The notes under the pieces are model-generated. The model did not search any database and was not told the DNA's origin. It saw only the letters and a list, made by a program, of their open reading frames with translations. Below, one piece after another: positions 1 to 8,801 of a stretch of 64,000 nt of DNA (position 1 is the first letter of the stretch; each line of letters starts with the position of its first letter). The stretch covers positions 124,001 through 188,000 of the forward strand of contig CAYJKH010000001.1 of the NCBI GenBank assembly GCA_964371025.1, read 5' to 3'. Source of the DNA: CAYJDP01 sp964371025 (GTDB lineage Bacteria; Bacillota_I; Bacilli_A; RF39; UBA660). The position numbers were made by a program, and so were the translations under genes.

Positions 1-279
1 AAAAGCTTTATTTGGCCTAGTCTAGATAATAAAATAATTAGAGATAAGGGAACTTGTTTTGGAACAAGACATCATATTGGTATCCTAGTAGATGGTACTG
101 TAATTCCTTGTTGTTTAGATAGTAATGCTATAATTAATTTTGGAAATATATATAATATGACATTAGATGAAATTATAACATCTCCTAGATTTTTAAATAT
201 GAAGTGTGGGTTTTTAAATAATAAATTAGAAGAAGAACTTTGCCAAAAATGTGGACTTAGTTTTTTAGAAAAGGAGTAA
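1..279 (+). CDS. Radical SAM/SPASM domain protein, C-terminal part (truncated by window edge)
   Basis: An open frame enters from the left edge and ends in TAA at 277-279, giving the last 92 residues. It carries a SPASM-type auxiliary cluster pattern: TCFGTRHH, then GTVIPCCLD, a GNIYNM segment, and a final CQKCG pair (Cys at about residues 19, 41, 42, 71, 82 and 85). This matches the auxiliary 4Fe-4S domain of radical SAM maturases and related enzymes. The core CxxxCxxC radical SAM motif lies outside the window, so the substrate cannot be inferred. The downstream glycosylase starts 3 nt after this stop, with its ribosome binding site inside this gene, so the two are probably cotranscribed. Confidence 0.75.
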   Translation, partial: KSFIWPSLDNKIIRDKGTCFGTRHHIGILVDGTVIPCCLDSNAIINFGNIYNMTLDEIITSPRFLNMKCGFLNNKLEEELCQKCGLSFLEKE

Positions 280-281
280 AT

Positions 282-839
282 ATGAAAAGATGTAATTGGC
301 CTAATTTAGAAAGTAATGAACTTTATATTAAGTATCATGATAATGAATGGGGAGTAGCATCATTCGATGATAGATACTTATTTGAAATGTTTATTTTAGA
401 ATCATTTCACTGTGGATTATCATGGTTATTAATATTAAAAAAACGTGATAATTTTAAAGTGGCTTTTGATAATTTTGATGTTTTAAAAGTATCAAAATAT
501 GGTGAAGAAAAAATAAATGAATTAATGAGCAATCCAGGAATAGTAAGAAATAAAAAGAAAATAGAAGCTAGTATTATAAATGCTAATTGTTTTTTAGAAG
601 TTATTAAAGAATTTGGTACTTTTAGTAAATATATTTGGTCTTTCACAAATGATAAAGTTGTTAGTTATCCCTTTGATGGAACCCTTATTAAAAATGAATT
701 AAGTGATAGAGTATCTAAAGATTTAAAAAAGAGAGGTTTTAAATTTATGGGAACAGTTACTACTTTTTCTTATCTAGAAGCAATTGGAATTATGAATAAT
801 CACTCTACATATTGTTATAAGTATGATACAATTAAATAA
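282..839 (+). CDS. tag: DNA-3-methyladenine glycosylase I
   Basis: The 185-residue protein matches the Tag family, which removes 3-methyladenine from alkylated DNA in base excision repair. Visible marks are the N-terminal RCNWP and YHDNEWG segments, LESFHCGLSW (Glu40, equivalent to the catalytic region Glu), the IVRNKKKIEA segment, KKRGFKFMG, and a C-terminal HSTYC. Cys4, His19, His174 and Cys178 are placed like the zinc-snap ligands of E. coli Tag. Length is normal for the family. The start has an AGGAG site at 272-276. It overlaps no other gene and follows the radical SAM gene by 2 nt. Confidence 0.93.
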   Translation: MKRCNWPNLESNELYIKYHDNEWGVASFDDRYLFEMFILESFHCGLSWLLILKKRDNFKVAFDNFDVLKVSKYGEEKINELMSNPGIVRNKKKIEASIINANCFLEVIKEFGTFSKYIWSFTNDKVVSYPFDGTLIKNELSDRVSKDLKKRGFKFMGTVTTFSYLEAIGIMNNHSTYCYKYDTIK

Positions 840-855
840 ATAGTAGGAGTATTAT

Positions 856-1941
856 ATGACAGAAGAAAAATTAAATAGATTATTAGATAAATTAGGAATT
901 TTAGAAATAAGAAATAATCCCGATAAATTTGAAGATTATATTGCTAATTTAGATTATGAAACATTTGAAAAAAATCTTATTTTCATAAATGGATTTTTAA
1001 GACAAACTAGTCAAAATAATCGTGAAATAGAAACTAGACCAGTAGGGGCTGGTAATTTAATTGCCCCTGAAGAGGAAATAAAAAAAATAATTTTAGAAGA
1101 TTCATTTAATGCTATTAAAAAAATGGATAATAGTAAAGCAAGAGCAACATTTATGTATCATATGCTAAATGAACTACATTTATTTTTAGATGGAAACGGT
1201 AGAACTTCAAGATTTGTATATAATTTTTTAAATAAAGAAGATATTCTTTTTGATAATACATTAGAAGAAACTAAAAAAAGTGAAATTAAAGTATCTAGAA
1301 GTAGGATTTTTGAATCCATAAAAAATATTGTATCTACTAAACAAGCTTTTTCAACAACTAGTAAATTTCTTTTTGAAGAAATGGTTGCAAATGGAGAAAT
1401 AAGTAAAAATATAAATCCAAATTTAAAAGAGGTTCAGACTCAAAGTACCACTGAAGTAAAAGAGTATAATAGTATTATCCTACCTGACAAAATAAAAGAA
1501 GAGTTAACTCAAAATGAGATATTTAAATTAAGGTTAGCCTTGCAAGATAATAATGAAAGATTTTCTATTAGTGGGTTATCAGTCATAAAAGTATTATCTG
1601 AAAAAGAAAAAGAGAATATATTTAAAAGAAATATCTTAAAAAAAGCAATAAAAAATCAGGAGAAGATTGCTAAAAAAAACCATCAATTATCTAATGTTAA
1701 TCAATTAATTATGAATCTACCGACTACTACTAATACTAATCCAAATTATAATATATTAAGTAAATGGGAAGCAAAAGATTATAGAAGACTATTAGTAATA
1801 AATAAAAGCTTAAAAGAAAGATTATTTTTAAAATATATAGATTTAAATGTTCATAAAAACTTTGACCCTAGATATGCTGAAATAGTTGATTATAATAATA
1901 ATCCAACTAAAGCGATAATGGATGAAACTAAAGCTATGTAA
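856..1941 (+). CDS. Fic domain protein
   Basis: The 361-residue protein has a complete Fic motif, H108-LFLDGNGRTSR119, matching HxFx(D/E)GNGRxxR, so a nucleotidyl-transfer (AMPylation-type) activity is possible. Residues about 60-160 form the recognisable Fic core, with a flap-like GAGNLIAPEE segment before the motif. The C-terminal 200 residues are charged, helical in character and unrecognised. No clear inhibitory (S/T)xxxE(G/N) helix is visible at the N-terminus. The start has a TAGGAG site at 842-847. It is preceded by tag with a 16-nt gap and followed by a strong terminator. Target protein unknown; no antitoxin gene is adjacent. Confidence 0.8.
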   Translation: MTEEKLNRLLDKLGILEIRNNPDKFEDYIANLDYETFEKNLIFINGFLRQTSQNNREIETRPVGAGNLIAPEEEIKKIILEDSFNAIKKMDNSKARATFMYHMLNELHLFLDGNGRTSRFVYNFLNKEDILFDNTLEETKKSEIKVSRSRIFESIKNIVSTKQAFSTTSKFLFEEMVANGEISKNINPNLKEVQTQSTTEVKEYNSIILPDKIKEELTQNEIFKLRLALQDNNERFSISGLSVIKVLSEKEKENIFKRNILKKAIKNQEKIAKKNHQLSNVNQLIMNLPTTTNTNPNYNILSKWEAKDYRRLLVINKSLKERLFLKYIDLNVHKNFDPRYAEIVDYNNNPTKAIMDETKAM

Positions 1942-1959
1942 TTAGTTGTATATATATGT

Positions 1960-1987
1960 AAAGAAACTTTATGTTTCTTTTTTTTAT
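1960..1987 (+). terminator. Rho-independent terminator after the Fic gene
   Basis: AAAGAAAC at 1960-1967 pairs with GTTTCTTT at 1973-1980 around a 5-nt loop, followed by a run of T. It closes the radical SAM/tag/Fic unit. Confidence 0.8.
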
Positions 1988-1997
1988 TTTTAAGTAA

Positions 1998-2006
1998 TGG
2001 TATAAT
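1998..2006 (+). promoter_or_regulatory. Extended -10 promoter of the agmatine module
   Basis: TGGTATAAT gives a consensus extended -10 (TG at 1998-1999, TATAAT at 2001-2006) 24 nt before the carbamate kinase start. No good -35 is seen 17 bp upstream, where the terminator T-run lies, which fits an extended -10 promoter. Confidence 0.7.
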
Positions 2007-2029
2007 TTATGTAGAATAGGAGAAAGAAC

Positions 2030-2962
2030 ATGAGAATAGTAATCGCATTTGGTGGTAATGCTTTAGGTAATACCCCAGAAGAACAACAAAAATTAATTAG
2101 GAATGCTGTATCAAATATAGTACCTCTTATAAAAAATGGACATGAAGTAGTAATTGGTCATGGTAATGGGCCTCAAGTAGGTATAATTAATTTAGCATTT
2201 GAAGAAGCAATTGATAATAAAGATATTCCATACTTTGCTTTTGCAGAGTGTACTGCTATGAGTCAAGGATATATTGGATACCATATTCAAAAAGGAATTA
2301 GAGAAATATTTAAAGAAAATAATATTTCTAAAAAAGTAGCAACGATAGTAACACAAGTGTTAGTAGATGAAAATGATTCATCATTTCAAAATCCAACTAA
2401 ACCGGTAGGACCATTTTATACTAAAGAAAAAGCAGATATGTTAAGTAAAGCATCAGGTGAGACATATATTGAAGATTCAGGTCGAGGATATCGTAAAGTT
2501 GTAGCAAGTCCTAAACCTTTAGAGATAGTAGAAATAGAAACAATTAAAAATTTACTTGAAAATGATCACATTGTAATAGCAGGAGGTGGAGGAGGAGTTC
2601 CAGTCTTCAAACAAAATCAATCACTTGGGGCAAATGCTGTAATTGATAAAGATTTAGTATCAGCTTTAATGGCTAAAAACTTAAATGCTGATATGTTAGT
2701 AATTTTAACTAATGTTGCTCAAGCCCAACTAAATTATGGAAAAGAAAATGCCTCTGTAATTGGAAAAATATCAATCAATGAAGCAAAACAATATGTTGAA
2801 GAAGGACATTTTGCAAATGGTAGTATGTTACCAAAAATTAATGCCGCAATTGAGTTTGCTGAAATTACAAATAAAAGAGCAATTATTACATCATTAGAAA
2901 ATTTAGAAGAAGCATTAAAAGAAAATAATGCTACTATAATAGAAGGAATTAACTTTAGTTAA
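2030..2962 (+). CDS. arcC: Carbamate kinase
   Basis: The 310-residue protein is a full-length amino-acid-kinase-fold carbamate kinase: IAFGGNALG at the N-terminus, GHGNGPQVG (about 47-55), the NPTKPVGPFY insertion, DSGRGYRKVVASP, IAGGGGGVP, VIDKDLVSALMA, LTNVAQAQLNYG and GSMLPKINAA. It makes ATP from carbamoyl phosphate and ADP in the cytoplasm. Because a putrescine carbamoyltransferase, antiporter and agmatine deiminase follow, it most likely serves as AguC of the agmatine deiminase pathway rather than of an arginine deiminase operon. A GGAGAAAG-type site precedes the start. It has its own promoter and is separated from ptcA by an 88-nt gap with another promoter. Confidence 0.95.
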   Translation: MRIVIAFGGNALGNTPEEQQKLIRNAVSNIVPLIKNGHEVVIGHGNGPQVGIINLAFEEAIDNKDIPYFAFAECTAMSQGYIGYHIQKGIREIFKENNISKKVATIVTQVLVDENDSSFQNPTKPVGPFYTKEKADMLSKASGETYIEDSGRGYRKVVASPKPLEIVEIETIKNLLENDHIVIAGGGGGVPVFKQNQSLGANAVIDKDLVSALMAKNLNADMLVILTNVAQAQLNYGKENASVIGKISINEAKQYVEEGHFANGSMLPKINAAIEFAEITNKRAIITSLENLEEALKENNATIIEGINFS

Positions 2963-3021
2963 TTCTTTTTTTGTAAATTAATGTATTTTCGAAAAAAAAA
3001 TATACAATTGTAAAATTAATT

Positions 3022-3030
3022 TGCTATAAT
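3022..3030 (+). promoter_or_regulatory. Extended -10 promoter before ptcA
   Basis: TGCTATAAT (TATAAT at 3025-3030) is followed by an AGGAGG ribosome binding site at 3036-3041 and the ATG at 3051. It lets ptcA-aguD-aguA be transcribed apart from the upstream kinase gene. Confidence 0.65.
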
Positions 3031-3050
3031 ATAATAGGAGGATAAAAAGT

Positions 3051-4040
3051 ATGACAAGAATTAAAGATTATGTTGATACTCAAAATTTTACTAAAGCTGA
3101 AATTATTGATTTAGTTTATTTAGGACTTTTAATAAAATCAAATATTAAAAAAGATTTACCTTTAAATGTACTATATCATAAAACACTTGGTATGATTTTT
3201 GAACAATCATCAACTAGAACGAGAGTATCGTTTGAAACTGCAATGACACAACTTGGTGGACATGCACAATATTTAGCACCAGGACAAATCCAACTTGGAT
3301 CTCATGAGTCGCTAAAAGATACTGCAAGAGTATTATCTAGATTAGTAGATATTTTAATGGCAAGAGTTGAAAGACATGCAAGTGTAGAAGAGTTAGCACA
3401 GTATGCTACAGTTCCAGTTATTAATGGAATGAGTGATTATAATCATCCTACTCAAGAGTTAGGGGATATAACAACAATGGTAGAACATCTACCAACTGGA
3501 AAGAAAATAGAAGATTTAAAAATAGTATTTGTTGGAGATGCTACTCAAGTATGTGCATCATTAATGATGATTTCAACAAAGCTAGGAGCAAATTTTGTTC
3601 AATTTGGACCTAAAGGTTTCCAATTAAATGAAAAACATCAAAAAATAGCAGAAGAAAATTGCAAGGTATCAGGAGGTACATTTAAAATTACCGAAGATGC
3701 TGATGAAGCAATGAAAGATGCTGATTTTATTTATACAGATGTTTGGTATGGATTATATGAGGCAGAACTTTCAGAAGAAGAAAGAATGAAAGTATTCTAT
3801 CCAAAATATCAAGTTAGTATGGATTTAATAAAAAAAGCATCACCACATGTAAAATTTATGCACTGTTTACCAGCTAATCGAGGAGAGGAAGTTACTGATG
3901 AAGTATTAGATTCTGATTTTTCAATTGTTTATGATGAAGCAGAAAATAGATTAACAGCAATGAGAGCATTACTTGTTTATTTCATGGATAAAAAAGATGA
4001 AACTATTGAAATTTGTAACAAAAATTTAGGTATAAAATAA
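3051..4040 (+). CDS. ptcA: Putrescine carbamoyltransferase
   Basis: The 329-residue protein has the carbamoyl phosphate motif STRTR (54-58), HPTQ (132-135) and HCLPA (271-275) of the transcarbamylase family. It is assigned to putrescine rather than ornithine carbamoyltransferase because of the segment YTDVWYGLYEAELSEEE (about 228-244) and the long QYLAPGQIQLGSHE region, which agree with Enterococcus AguB/PtcA from memory, and because agmatine deiminase is in the same operon. It phosphorolyses N-carbamoylputrescine to putrescine and carbamoyl phosphate. The C-terminus is about ten residues shorter than the enterococcal enzyme. The TAA stop shares its last base with the ATG of the next gene, showing translational coupling. 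Confidence 0.92.
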   Translation: MTRIKDYVDTQNFTKAEIIDLVYLGLLIKSNIKKDLPLNVLYHKTLGMIFEQSSTRTRVSFETAMTQLGGHAQYLAPGQIQLGSHESLKDTARVLSRLVDILMARVERHASVEELAQYATVPVINGMSDYNHPTQELGDITTMVEHLPTGKKIEDLKIVFVGDATQVCASLMMISTKLGANFVQFGPKGFQLNEKHQKIAEENCKVSGGTFKITEDADEAMKDADFIYTDVWYGLYEAELSEEERMKVFYPKYQVSMDLIKKASPHVKFMHCLPANRGEEVTDEVLDSDFSIVYDEAENRLTAMRALLVYFMDKKDETIEICNKNLGIK

Positions 4041-5428
4041 TGGCGAAGAAAAAAAAGAATTTTAGATTAATAGATGCAGTATTTGCAGCAGTATGTATTG
4101 CGTTAGTAGCTGAGGCTGTAGCGCCTACGGCATCAATTGGGAATTCCCAATATTTTTGGTGGATATTCTTAATCATAGCATTTTGCTTACCTTATGGTTT
4201 AATTGCTAGTGAACTTGGAAGTACATATCCTAGTGAAGGTGGAATGTACACCTGGGTAAAAAAAGCATTTGGTCCGAAATGGGCATCAAGAGTTGCTTGG
4301 AATTATTGGGTTAACTTCCCACTTTGGATAGCAGCTTTAGCGGTAATGGTTACTGATATAGTAGCAGGAATATTTGAAGTAGAATTATCATTGTTCTGGT
4401 TAGTAGTCTTACAACTAGGATATACATGGTTAGTAACACTACTTGGATGTTTTAGAGTAGGTGAAAATAAATATTTAGTAAATCTTGGAACAATTTTTAA
4501 AGTTTCATTTATGGTTGGACTTGGAGTATTAGGAATTTATGTATTCTTAAAAACAGGAGAAAGTGCTAACCCGATTAATAGTTTAACTGATTTATTACCA
4601 ACACTTGATTTTGTTGGATTATCATTTATATCAGTTATCATATTTAACTTCTTAGGACTTGAAATAGTAGCAACTTTTGCAGGGGATATGAAAAAACCAA
4701 AAAGAGAAATTCCGAAAGCTATAATGATAGGAGCTGGATTAATCGCAGTATTCTATTTATTACCAGCAACAGGAATTAATATCGCACTTGACTTAGATAC
4801 AGCAGCAAGTGTTGGAATACCAGAGGCATTTGCAGCATTACTTACTCAATTAGGTGTCCAAGCTGATATTGTTAGAGTCGTTGTTATAATTGTGGGATTA
4901 ATGTTTATTTATGCACTAGTAGCATCAATTGCATCATGGTCATTCGGAGTTAACTCAGTAGCTAAATTTAGTGCTGATGATGATGGATTACCAAAAATTT
5001 ATTCTAAAGTTAATAAAGCTGGAGTACCATATGTATCTTCAATATTAAATGGTGTAGTTGCTACAGTAATTTTAATATTAGGATTAGTATTCTCTAGTTT
5101 ATCAGAAACAGCAAGTAGTTTATTTTGGACATTCTTCTCATTAAGTGTAGTAACATTATTAATGTCTTATATTCCATTATTCTTAGCATTTAAAAAATTA
5201 AGAAAAACAGATAATACAAAAAGAGCATACAAAGTGCCAGGAAATAACTTTGTTATTAACTTAGTTACTTATGTACCATTAATAATAGTTATTGTAAGTT
5301 TATTATTTACATTATTCATTGATTTTTCTTTAGAATCATTAAAAGCAAATTTCCCATTATTAATTGGGGTAGTAATATCTTTATTAATCCAAGAAATTGT
5401 TGTATCAGATATTAAGGAGGAAAAATGA
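4040..5428 (+). CDS. aguD: Agmatine/putrescine antiporter, APC superfamily
   Basis: The 462-residue protein is strongly hydrophobic with about 12 membrane segments. The N-terminal region has the APC-type pattern VAEAVAPTASIG and a Gly/Ser-rich SELGSTYPSEGGMYTWVKKAFG stretch typical of amino acid and polyamine antiporters. Placed between ptcA (1-nt overlap) and aguA (4-nt ATGA overlap), it is most simply the agmatine-putrescine exchanger of the pathway. An amino acid permease of different specificity cannot be excluded from sequence alone. The overlaps imply tight coexpression. Confidence 0.85.
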   Translation: MAKKKKNFRLIDAVFAAVCIALVAEAVAPTASIGNSQYFWWIFLIIAFCLPYGLIASELGSTYPSEGGMYTWVKKAFGPKWASRVAWNYWVNFPLWIAALAVMVTDIVAGIFEVELSLFWLVVLQLGYTWLVTLLGCFRVGENKYLVNLGTIFKVSFMVGLGVLGIYVFLKTGESANPINSLTDLLPTLDFVGLSFISVIIFNFLGLEIVATFAGDMKKPKREIPKAIMIGAGLIAVFYLLPATGINIALDLDTAASVGIPEAFAALLTQLGVQADIVRVVVIIVGLMFIYALVASIASWSFGVNSVAKFSADDDGLPKIYSKVNKAGVPYVSSILNGVVATVILILGLVFSSLSETASSLFWTFFSLSVVTLLMSYIPLFLAFKKLRKTDNTKRAYKVPGNNFVINLVTYVPLIIVIVSLLFTLFIDFSLESLKANFPLLIGVVISLLIQEIVVSDIKEEK

Positions 5429-6519
5429 AAAGATTAGAAACTTCTCCAAAACTTGATGGATTTAGAATGCCAGGAGAGTTTGAAAAACATAAAGGAACAT
5501 ACATTATTTGGCCAGAAAGACCAGATAATTGGAGAAATGGTGGAAAACCAGCCCAACAAGTTTTTACTACTGTTGCTAACACTATTTCAAAATATGAAGA
5601 TGTAACAGTAATCGTATCGCAAGGACAATATTCAAATGCTAAAAACTTACTTAATGAAAAAGTAAGAGTAGTAGAAATGAGTAATAATGATTCTTGGGTT
5701 CGTGACTGTGGAGCATCATTTTTAGTAAATGATAAAGGTGAGTTAAGAGGAGTTGATTGGGCATTTAATGCTTGGGGAGGATTAACAGATGGTTTATATT
5801 TCCCTTGGGATCAAGATGACTTAATCGCAAATAAAATGTGTGAATTAGAACAAGCTGATAGTTATAGATTAGATGATTTTGTTTTAGAAGGTGGATCTTT
5901 CCATGTTGATGGAGAAGGAACTGTTTTAGTAACAGAAGAATGCTTATTATCAGAAGGTAGAAATTCTCATTTAACAAAAGAAGAAATAGAAGCAAAACTT
6001 TGTGAATATTTAAATTGTACTAAAGTTCTTTGGGTAAAAGAAGGAATTTATAATGATGAAACAAATGGTCATTTAGATAATATTTGTAATTATGTAAGAC
6101 CAGGAGTTATAACACTGGCATGGACTGATGATGTTATTGATCCTCAATATGCTAGAAGTAAAGCAGCATATGAGTATTTAAGTAACGAAACCGATGCAAA
6201 AGGTCGTAAATTAGAAATTCATAAATTATATACACCTAAGCCAATTCTAATATCAAAAGAAGAAAGTTTAGGAGTAGATGCAGTAGATGGAACTCTTCCA
6301 AGAGAAGAAGGAGATAGACTAGCAGCTTCATATTGTAATTATTATGCTGGTAATGGATTTATTGCAGTTCCAGTATTTAATGATCCAGCAGATCAATTAG
6401 CAATTACAAAACTACAAGAATTATACCCAGATAGAGTAATTGAACCAATATATGCAAGAGAAATTTTACTTGGTGGAGGAAACATTCATTGTATTACTCA
6501 ACAAGTACCAAAAGTTTAA
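5425..6519 (+). CDS. aguA: Agmatine deiminase
   Basis: The 364-residue protein hydrolyses agmatine to N-carbamoylputrescine and ammonia. It shows the guanidino-group-modifying fold signatures: RMPGEFEKHKGTYIIWPERPDNWR at the N-terminus, WVRDCG (91-96, with Asp94), LEGGSFHVDGEGT, NDETNGHLDN and the terminal GGGNIHC with the catalytic Cys356. Length equals the family norm of about 365. An AAGGAGG site lies inside the end of aguD. It is the last gene of the module and ends at a strong bidirectional terminator. Confidence 0.96.
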   Translation: MKRLETSPKLDGFRMPGEFEKHKGTYIIWPERPDNWRNGGKPAQQVFTTVANTISKYEDVTVIVSQGQYSNAKNLLNEKVRVVEMSNNDSWVRDCGASFLVNDKGELRGVDWAFNAWGGLTDGLYFPWDQDDLIANKMCELEQADSYRLDDFVLEGGSFHVDGEGTVLVTEECLLSEGRNSHLTKEEIEAKLCEYLNCTKVLWVKEGIYNDETNGHLDNICNYVRPGVITLAWTDDVIDPQYARSKAAYEYLSNETDAKGRKLEIHKLYTPKPILISKEESLGVDAVDGTLPREEGDRLAASYCNYYAGNGFIAVPVFNDPADQLAITKLQELYPDRVIEPIYAREILLGGGNIHCITQQVPKV

Positions 6520-6525
6520 TATAAT

Positions 6526-6558
6526 AAAAATAACAGTTATTCACTGTTATTTTTTTTT
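6526..6558. terminator. Bidirectional terminator between aguA and the GH10-like gene
   Basis: AATAACAGT (6529-6537) pairs with ACTGTTATT (6543-6551), flanked by A-run and T-run so that it works on both strands. The minus-strand gene's stop codon lies inside the hairpin. Confidence 0.8.
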
Positions 6559-8021
6559 AAGTATTCATCTGTATATAAACCACTATAAACAGTGCTTAAT
6601 ATATCAGCATAATTATCTAATTTATTTGCTCTAAAATTAGATTTAATTCTTTCTAAATTATGATCAAAAGTATCACAAAGTGTCCAATAAGAAATTTCTT
6701 TAATTCTAGCATTAGATTGCATAATTGCATTAGATACTGAATTAATTATTTTTTCTTTATATTCTTTAATGAATTTAGGAGTATAAGTAGCATCATTTGA
6801 TTTAAATAATCTTTCTACTAATGATTGATTTAGAGATAAATCAAATTCAGTTATTTCAATATTAATGTTATTAGTCTCATTAAGCTTATTTAAATCAATA
6901 AAACAATTTCTAATATCTTCAATTGAATTACTAAAAGTTAAGTGCATTTGAGAACCAATAGTATCAATTAAATTAGGAGATAAAGTATTAATTTCTTTTA
7001 GTAAACTTAATATTTTTATTCTTTTATCTCTATTTTCTAAATTAGATTCATTATATATATAAGAAACCCCATCAGGCTTATTCTTAATAGCGTATTCAAA
7101 TATTTCTAATAAATCACTTAAGTTTATATTATGTTTTTTCTCCCATATATTAAAGTGTTTATTATTAACATTTTTATTAAAACTAACTAGTTCATTAAAT
7201 AATACAACGGTTTTTATTATATTAGTTCCATCTGATAATTTATTAAATTTATTATAATCATTAATAAAATCAATTGAGGCTTTTATATATTGTTTTAAAA
7301 GATCAATTATTTCAACTTTATTATATTTAGAAAAATATTCACACATTTCTTTAGTTAATAAAGTGTGATACTTAATCGCTTTATTATACTTTTTTGCAAA
7401 ATCTAAATCCTTTTTTAGCAAATCAAATTTAAAGAAATTCTCTTTATAATTACTGTATTTTGTTACAATAGATTCATATCTTGGAGAGTCAATAACTAAG
7501 CTATCAAAGTCATTTAATCTAGAAAATAATCCAGTAATTAATTCATAAGAATCATTGTTTTTTATTTGATTTTTCTCAATTGAGTTAAAATAATTAAGAA
7601 AGTTCAAAAGATTTTCTTTATCATCATCATAACTTTCAGAAAGAAAAGTATAAAAAGCATTATAAATATCTTCTTCAGTAGTGCAAGTATTAATTATATT
7701 TTTTAATTTTACTTCATCTTTATCTAGGAGTGTTATATTATCTAAAATATTTTGAATTTTCATACTTAAAGTAGCATTATTTTTCAAAAGAGTACTTTGA
7801 TAAGTTTTGAAAACATTTCTTTTTAATACATCAAGGTTATAATTAAAAAAGTCTTTAACTTCAAATCCTATATAAAAATGTTTTATTTGATAGCACTTTT
7901 TAACAAATGTTATAAGTTCCTCGTGAGTAGAAGACCCTACTATATATAATAAATCAATTTCTATACTATTAAAATGAGCTCCTGTTGTTTTTGTTTTTAC
8001 ATCTAATTTGTAATTGAACAC
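6537..8021 (-). CDS. Divergent GH10 (xylanase-like) family protein, no signal peptide
   Basis: The 494-residue protein has a C-terminal half resembling a glycoside hydrolase family 10 barrel: FDLLKKDLDFAKKYNKAIKYHTLL (about 199-222), FNELVS with Asn276-Glu277 like the acid/base NE, YIYNESNLEN, DTIGSQMHL (353-361), IEITEFDLS with Glu392 at the nucleophile site, and SYWTLCDTFD. Residues 1-180 are unrecognised. There is no signal peptide or membrane segment, so it would be cytoplasmic, unusual for a xylanase; substrate is unknown. The start is GTG, preceded by a GGGATGTGA-type site. Family assignment rests on motif recognition only. Confidence 0.6.
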   Translation of the reverse strand: MFNYKLDVKTKTTGAHFNSIEIDLLYIVGSSTHEELITFVKKCYQIKHFYIGFEVKDFFNYNLDVLKRNVFKTYQSTLLKNNATLSMKIQNILDNITLLDKDEVKLKNIINTCTTEEDIYNAFYTFLSESYDDDKENLLNFLNYFNSIEKNQIKNNDSYELITGLFSRLNDFDSLVIDSPRYESIVTKYSNYKENFFKFDLLKKDLDFAKKYNKAIKYHTLLTKEMCEYFSKYNKVEIIDLLKQYIKASIDFINDYNKFNKLSDGTNIIKTVVLFNELVSFNKNVNNKHFNIWEKKHNINLSDLLEIFEYAIKNKPDGVSYIYNESNLENRDKRIKILSLLKEINTLSPNLIDTIGSQMHLTFSNSIEDIRNCFIDLNKLNETNNINIEITEFDLSLNQSLVERLFKSNDATYTPKFIKEYKEKIINSVSNAIMQSNARIKEISYWTLCDTFDHNLERIKSNFRANKLDNYADILSTVYSGLYTDEYLKKNNSE

Positions 8022-8041
8022 TTTATCACATCCCGTAAATT

Positions 8042-8050
8042 ATTATATCA
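8042..8050 (-). promoter_or_regulatory. Extended -10 promoter of the GH10-like gene
   Basis: On the minus strand the bases read TGATATAAT (TATAAT at 8042-8047), 21 nt before the GTG start. Confidence 0.65.
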
Positions 8051-8084
8051 TACAAATAAAAAACTTTAAACGACAATGTATCTA

Positions 8085-8093
8085 TGTTATAAT
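8085..8093 (+). promoter_or_regulatory. Extended -10 promoter of the GGDEF gene
   Basis: TGTTATAAT (TATAAT at 8088-8093), followed by a GAGAGGAG site and the ATG at 8127. It is divergent from the promoter at 8042-8050. Confidence 0.65.
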
Positions 8094-8126
8094 ATATTAG
8101 ATATTTAGAAAAGAGAGGAGTTACTT

Positions 8127-8786
8127 ATGGAAAATACTGATAAATTAGAACTTATTAAACTAAAAAAAATAGTAGCTCAACAAGCTAAAGAACTAATTTT
8201 ACTTCGTAATGAAAATGCTATTTTAAGAAATAAAAATTATGTTGATGCCTTAACAGGAGTTTATACCAAAGCGGGTATGTATGATAAGCTAGTTAATGAT
8301 AATAATAATGAATATATATTAGCAAACTGTGATATAGATAATTTTAAGAATATAAATGATACATTTGGTCATAAAATAGGAGATAATGTACTTAGAAAAA
8401 TTGCTATTATTTTAGAACATGATATTAAAAGTGGTGATTTTGTAGTTAGATATGCTGGGGATGAATTTTATATTTTCTTTAAATCTACTGATATGGAAAA
8501 GATAAAAGAAAGATTAGTGATTATTCAAGAAAAAATAGTAGACTATGGTGAAAAATTATATGCTCATAATAATATAGAAGTTCCTTCTAATAAGAAATTA
8601 TCAATGAGTATAGGAGTAATTGAATATAACTCAATAGACGATAAGATAAGAAACTTTGAACAGGGAACTAAAGCGCCGGAGTTAAAATTTTTAGATTTGA
8701 CAGTTGCTACTGAATCTAGTGATTTTGCAATGTATGAAGGAAAAAAAAGTGGAAAAGGGAAAATTATGACTTATAAAAAAAAGTAG
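8127..8786 (+). CDS. GGDEF domain protein (putative diguanylate cyclase)
   Basis: The 219-residue protein has a short N-terminal coiled-coil-like helix (about 7-36) and one GGDEF domain: DALTGVYTK, CDIDNFKNIND (metal-binding Asp69 region), FGHKIGD and the active-site AGDEF at 110-114. AGDEF is a common active variant, so c-di-GMP synthesis is plausible. The inhibitory I-site is degenerate (KSGD at 101-104 in place of RxxD). There is no membrane segment or sensor domain. No EAL, HD-GYP or PilZ gene is recognisable in the window. Confidence 0.88.
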   Translation: MENTDKLELIKLKKIVAQQAKELILLRNENAILRNKNYVDALTGVYTKAGMYDKLVNDNNNEYILANCDIDNFKNINDTFGHKIGDNVLRKIAIILEHDIKSGDFVVRYAGDEFYIFFKSTDMEKIKERLVIIQEKIVDYGEKLYAHNNIEVPSNKKLSMSIGVIEYNSIDDKIRNFEQGTKAPELKFLDLTVATESSDFAMYEGKKSGKGKIMTYKKK

Positions 8787-8801
8787 TTTAACTACTTTTT
8801 T
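8777..8801 (+). terminator. Terminator after the GGDEF gene
   Basis: AAAAAAGTAGT (8777-8787) pairs with ACTACTTTTTT (8791-8801) around a 3-nt loop. The gene's TAG stop (8784-8786) is inside the stem. Confidence 0.75.

Noticed and set aside
3051..4040. Ornithine carbamoyltransferase of an arginine deiminase operon
   Set aside because: The YGLYEAELSEEE segment and the neighbouring agmatine deiminase favour putrescine carbamoyltransferase; there is no arginine deiminase gene here.
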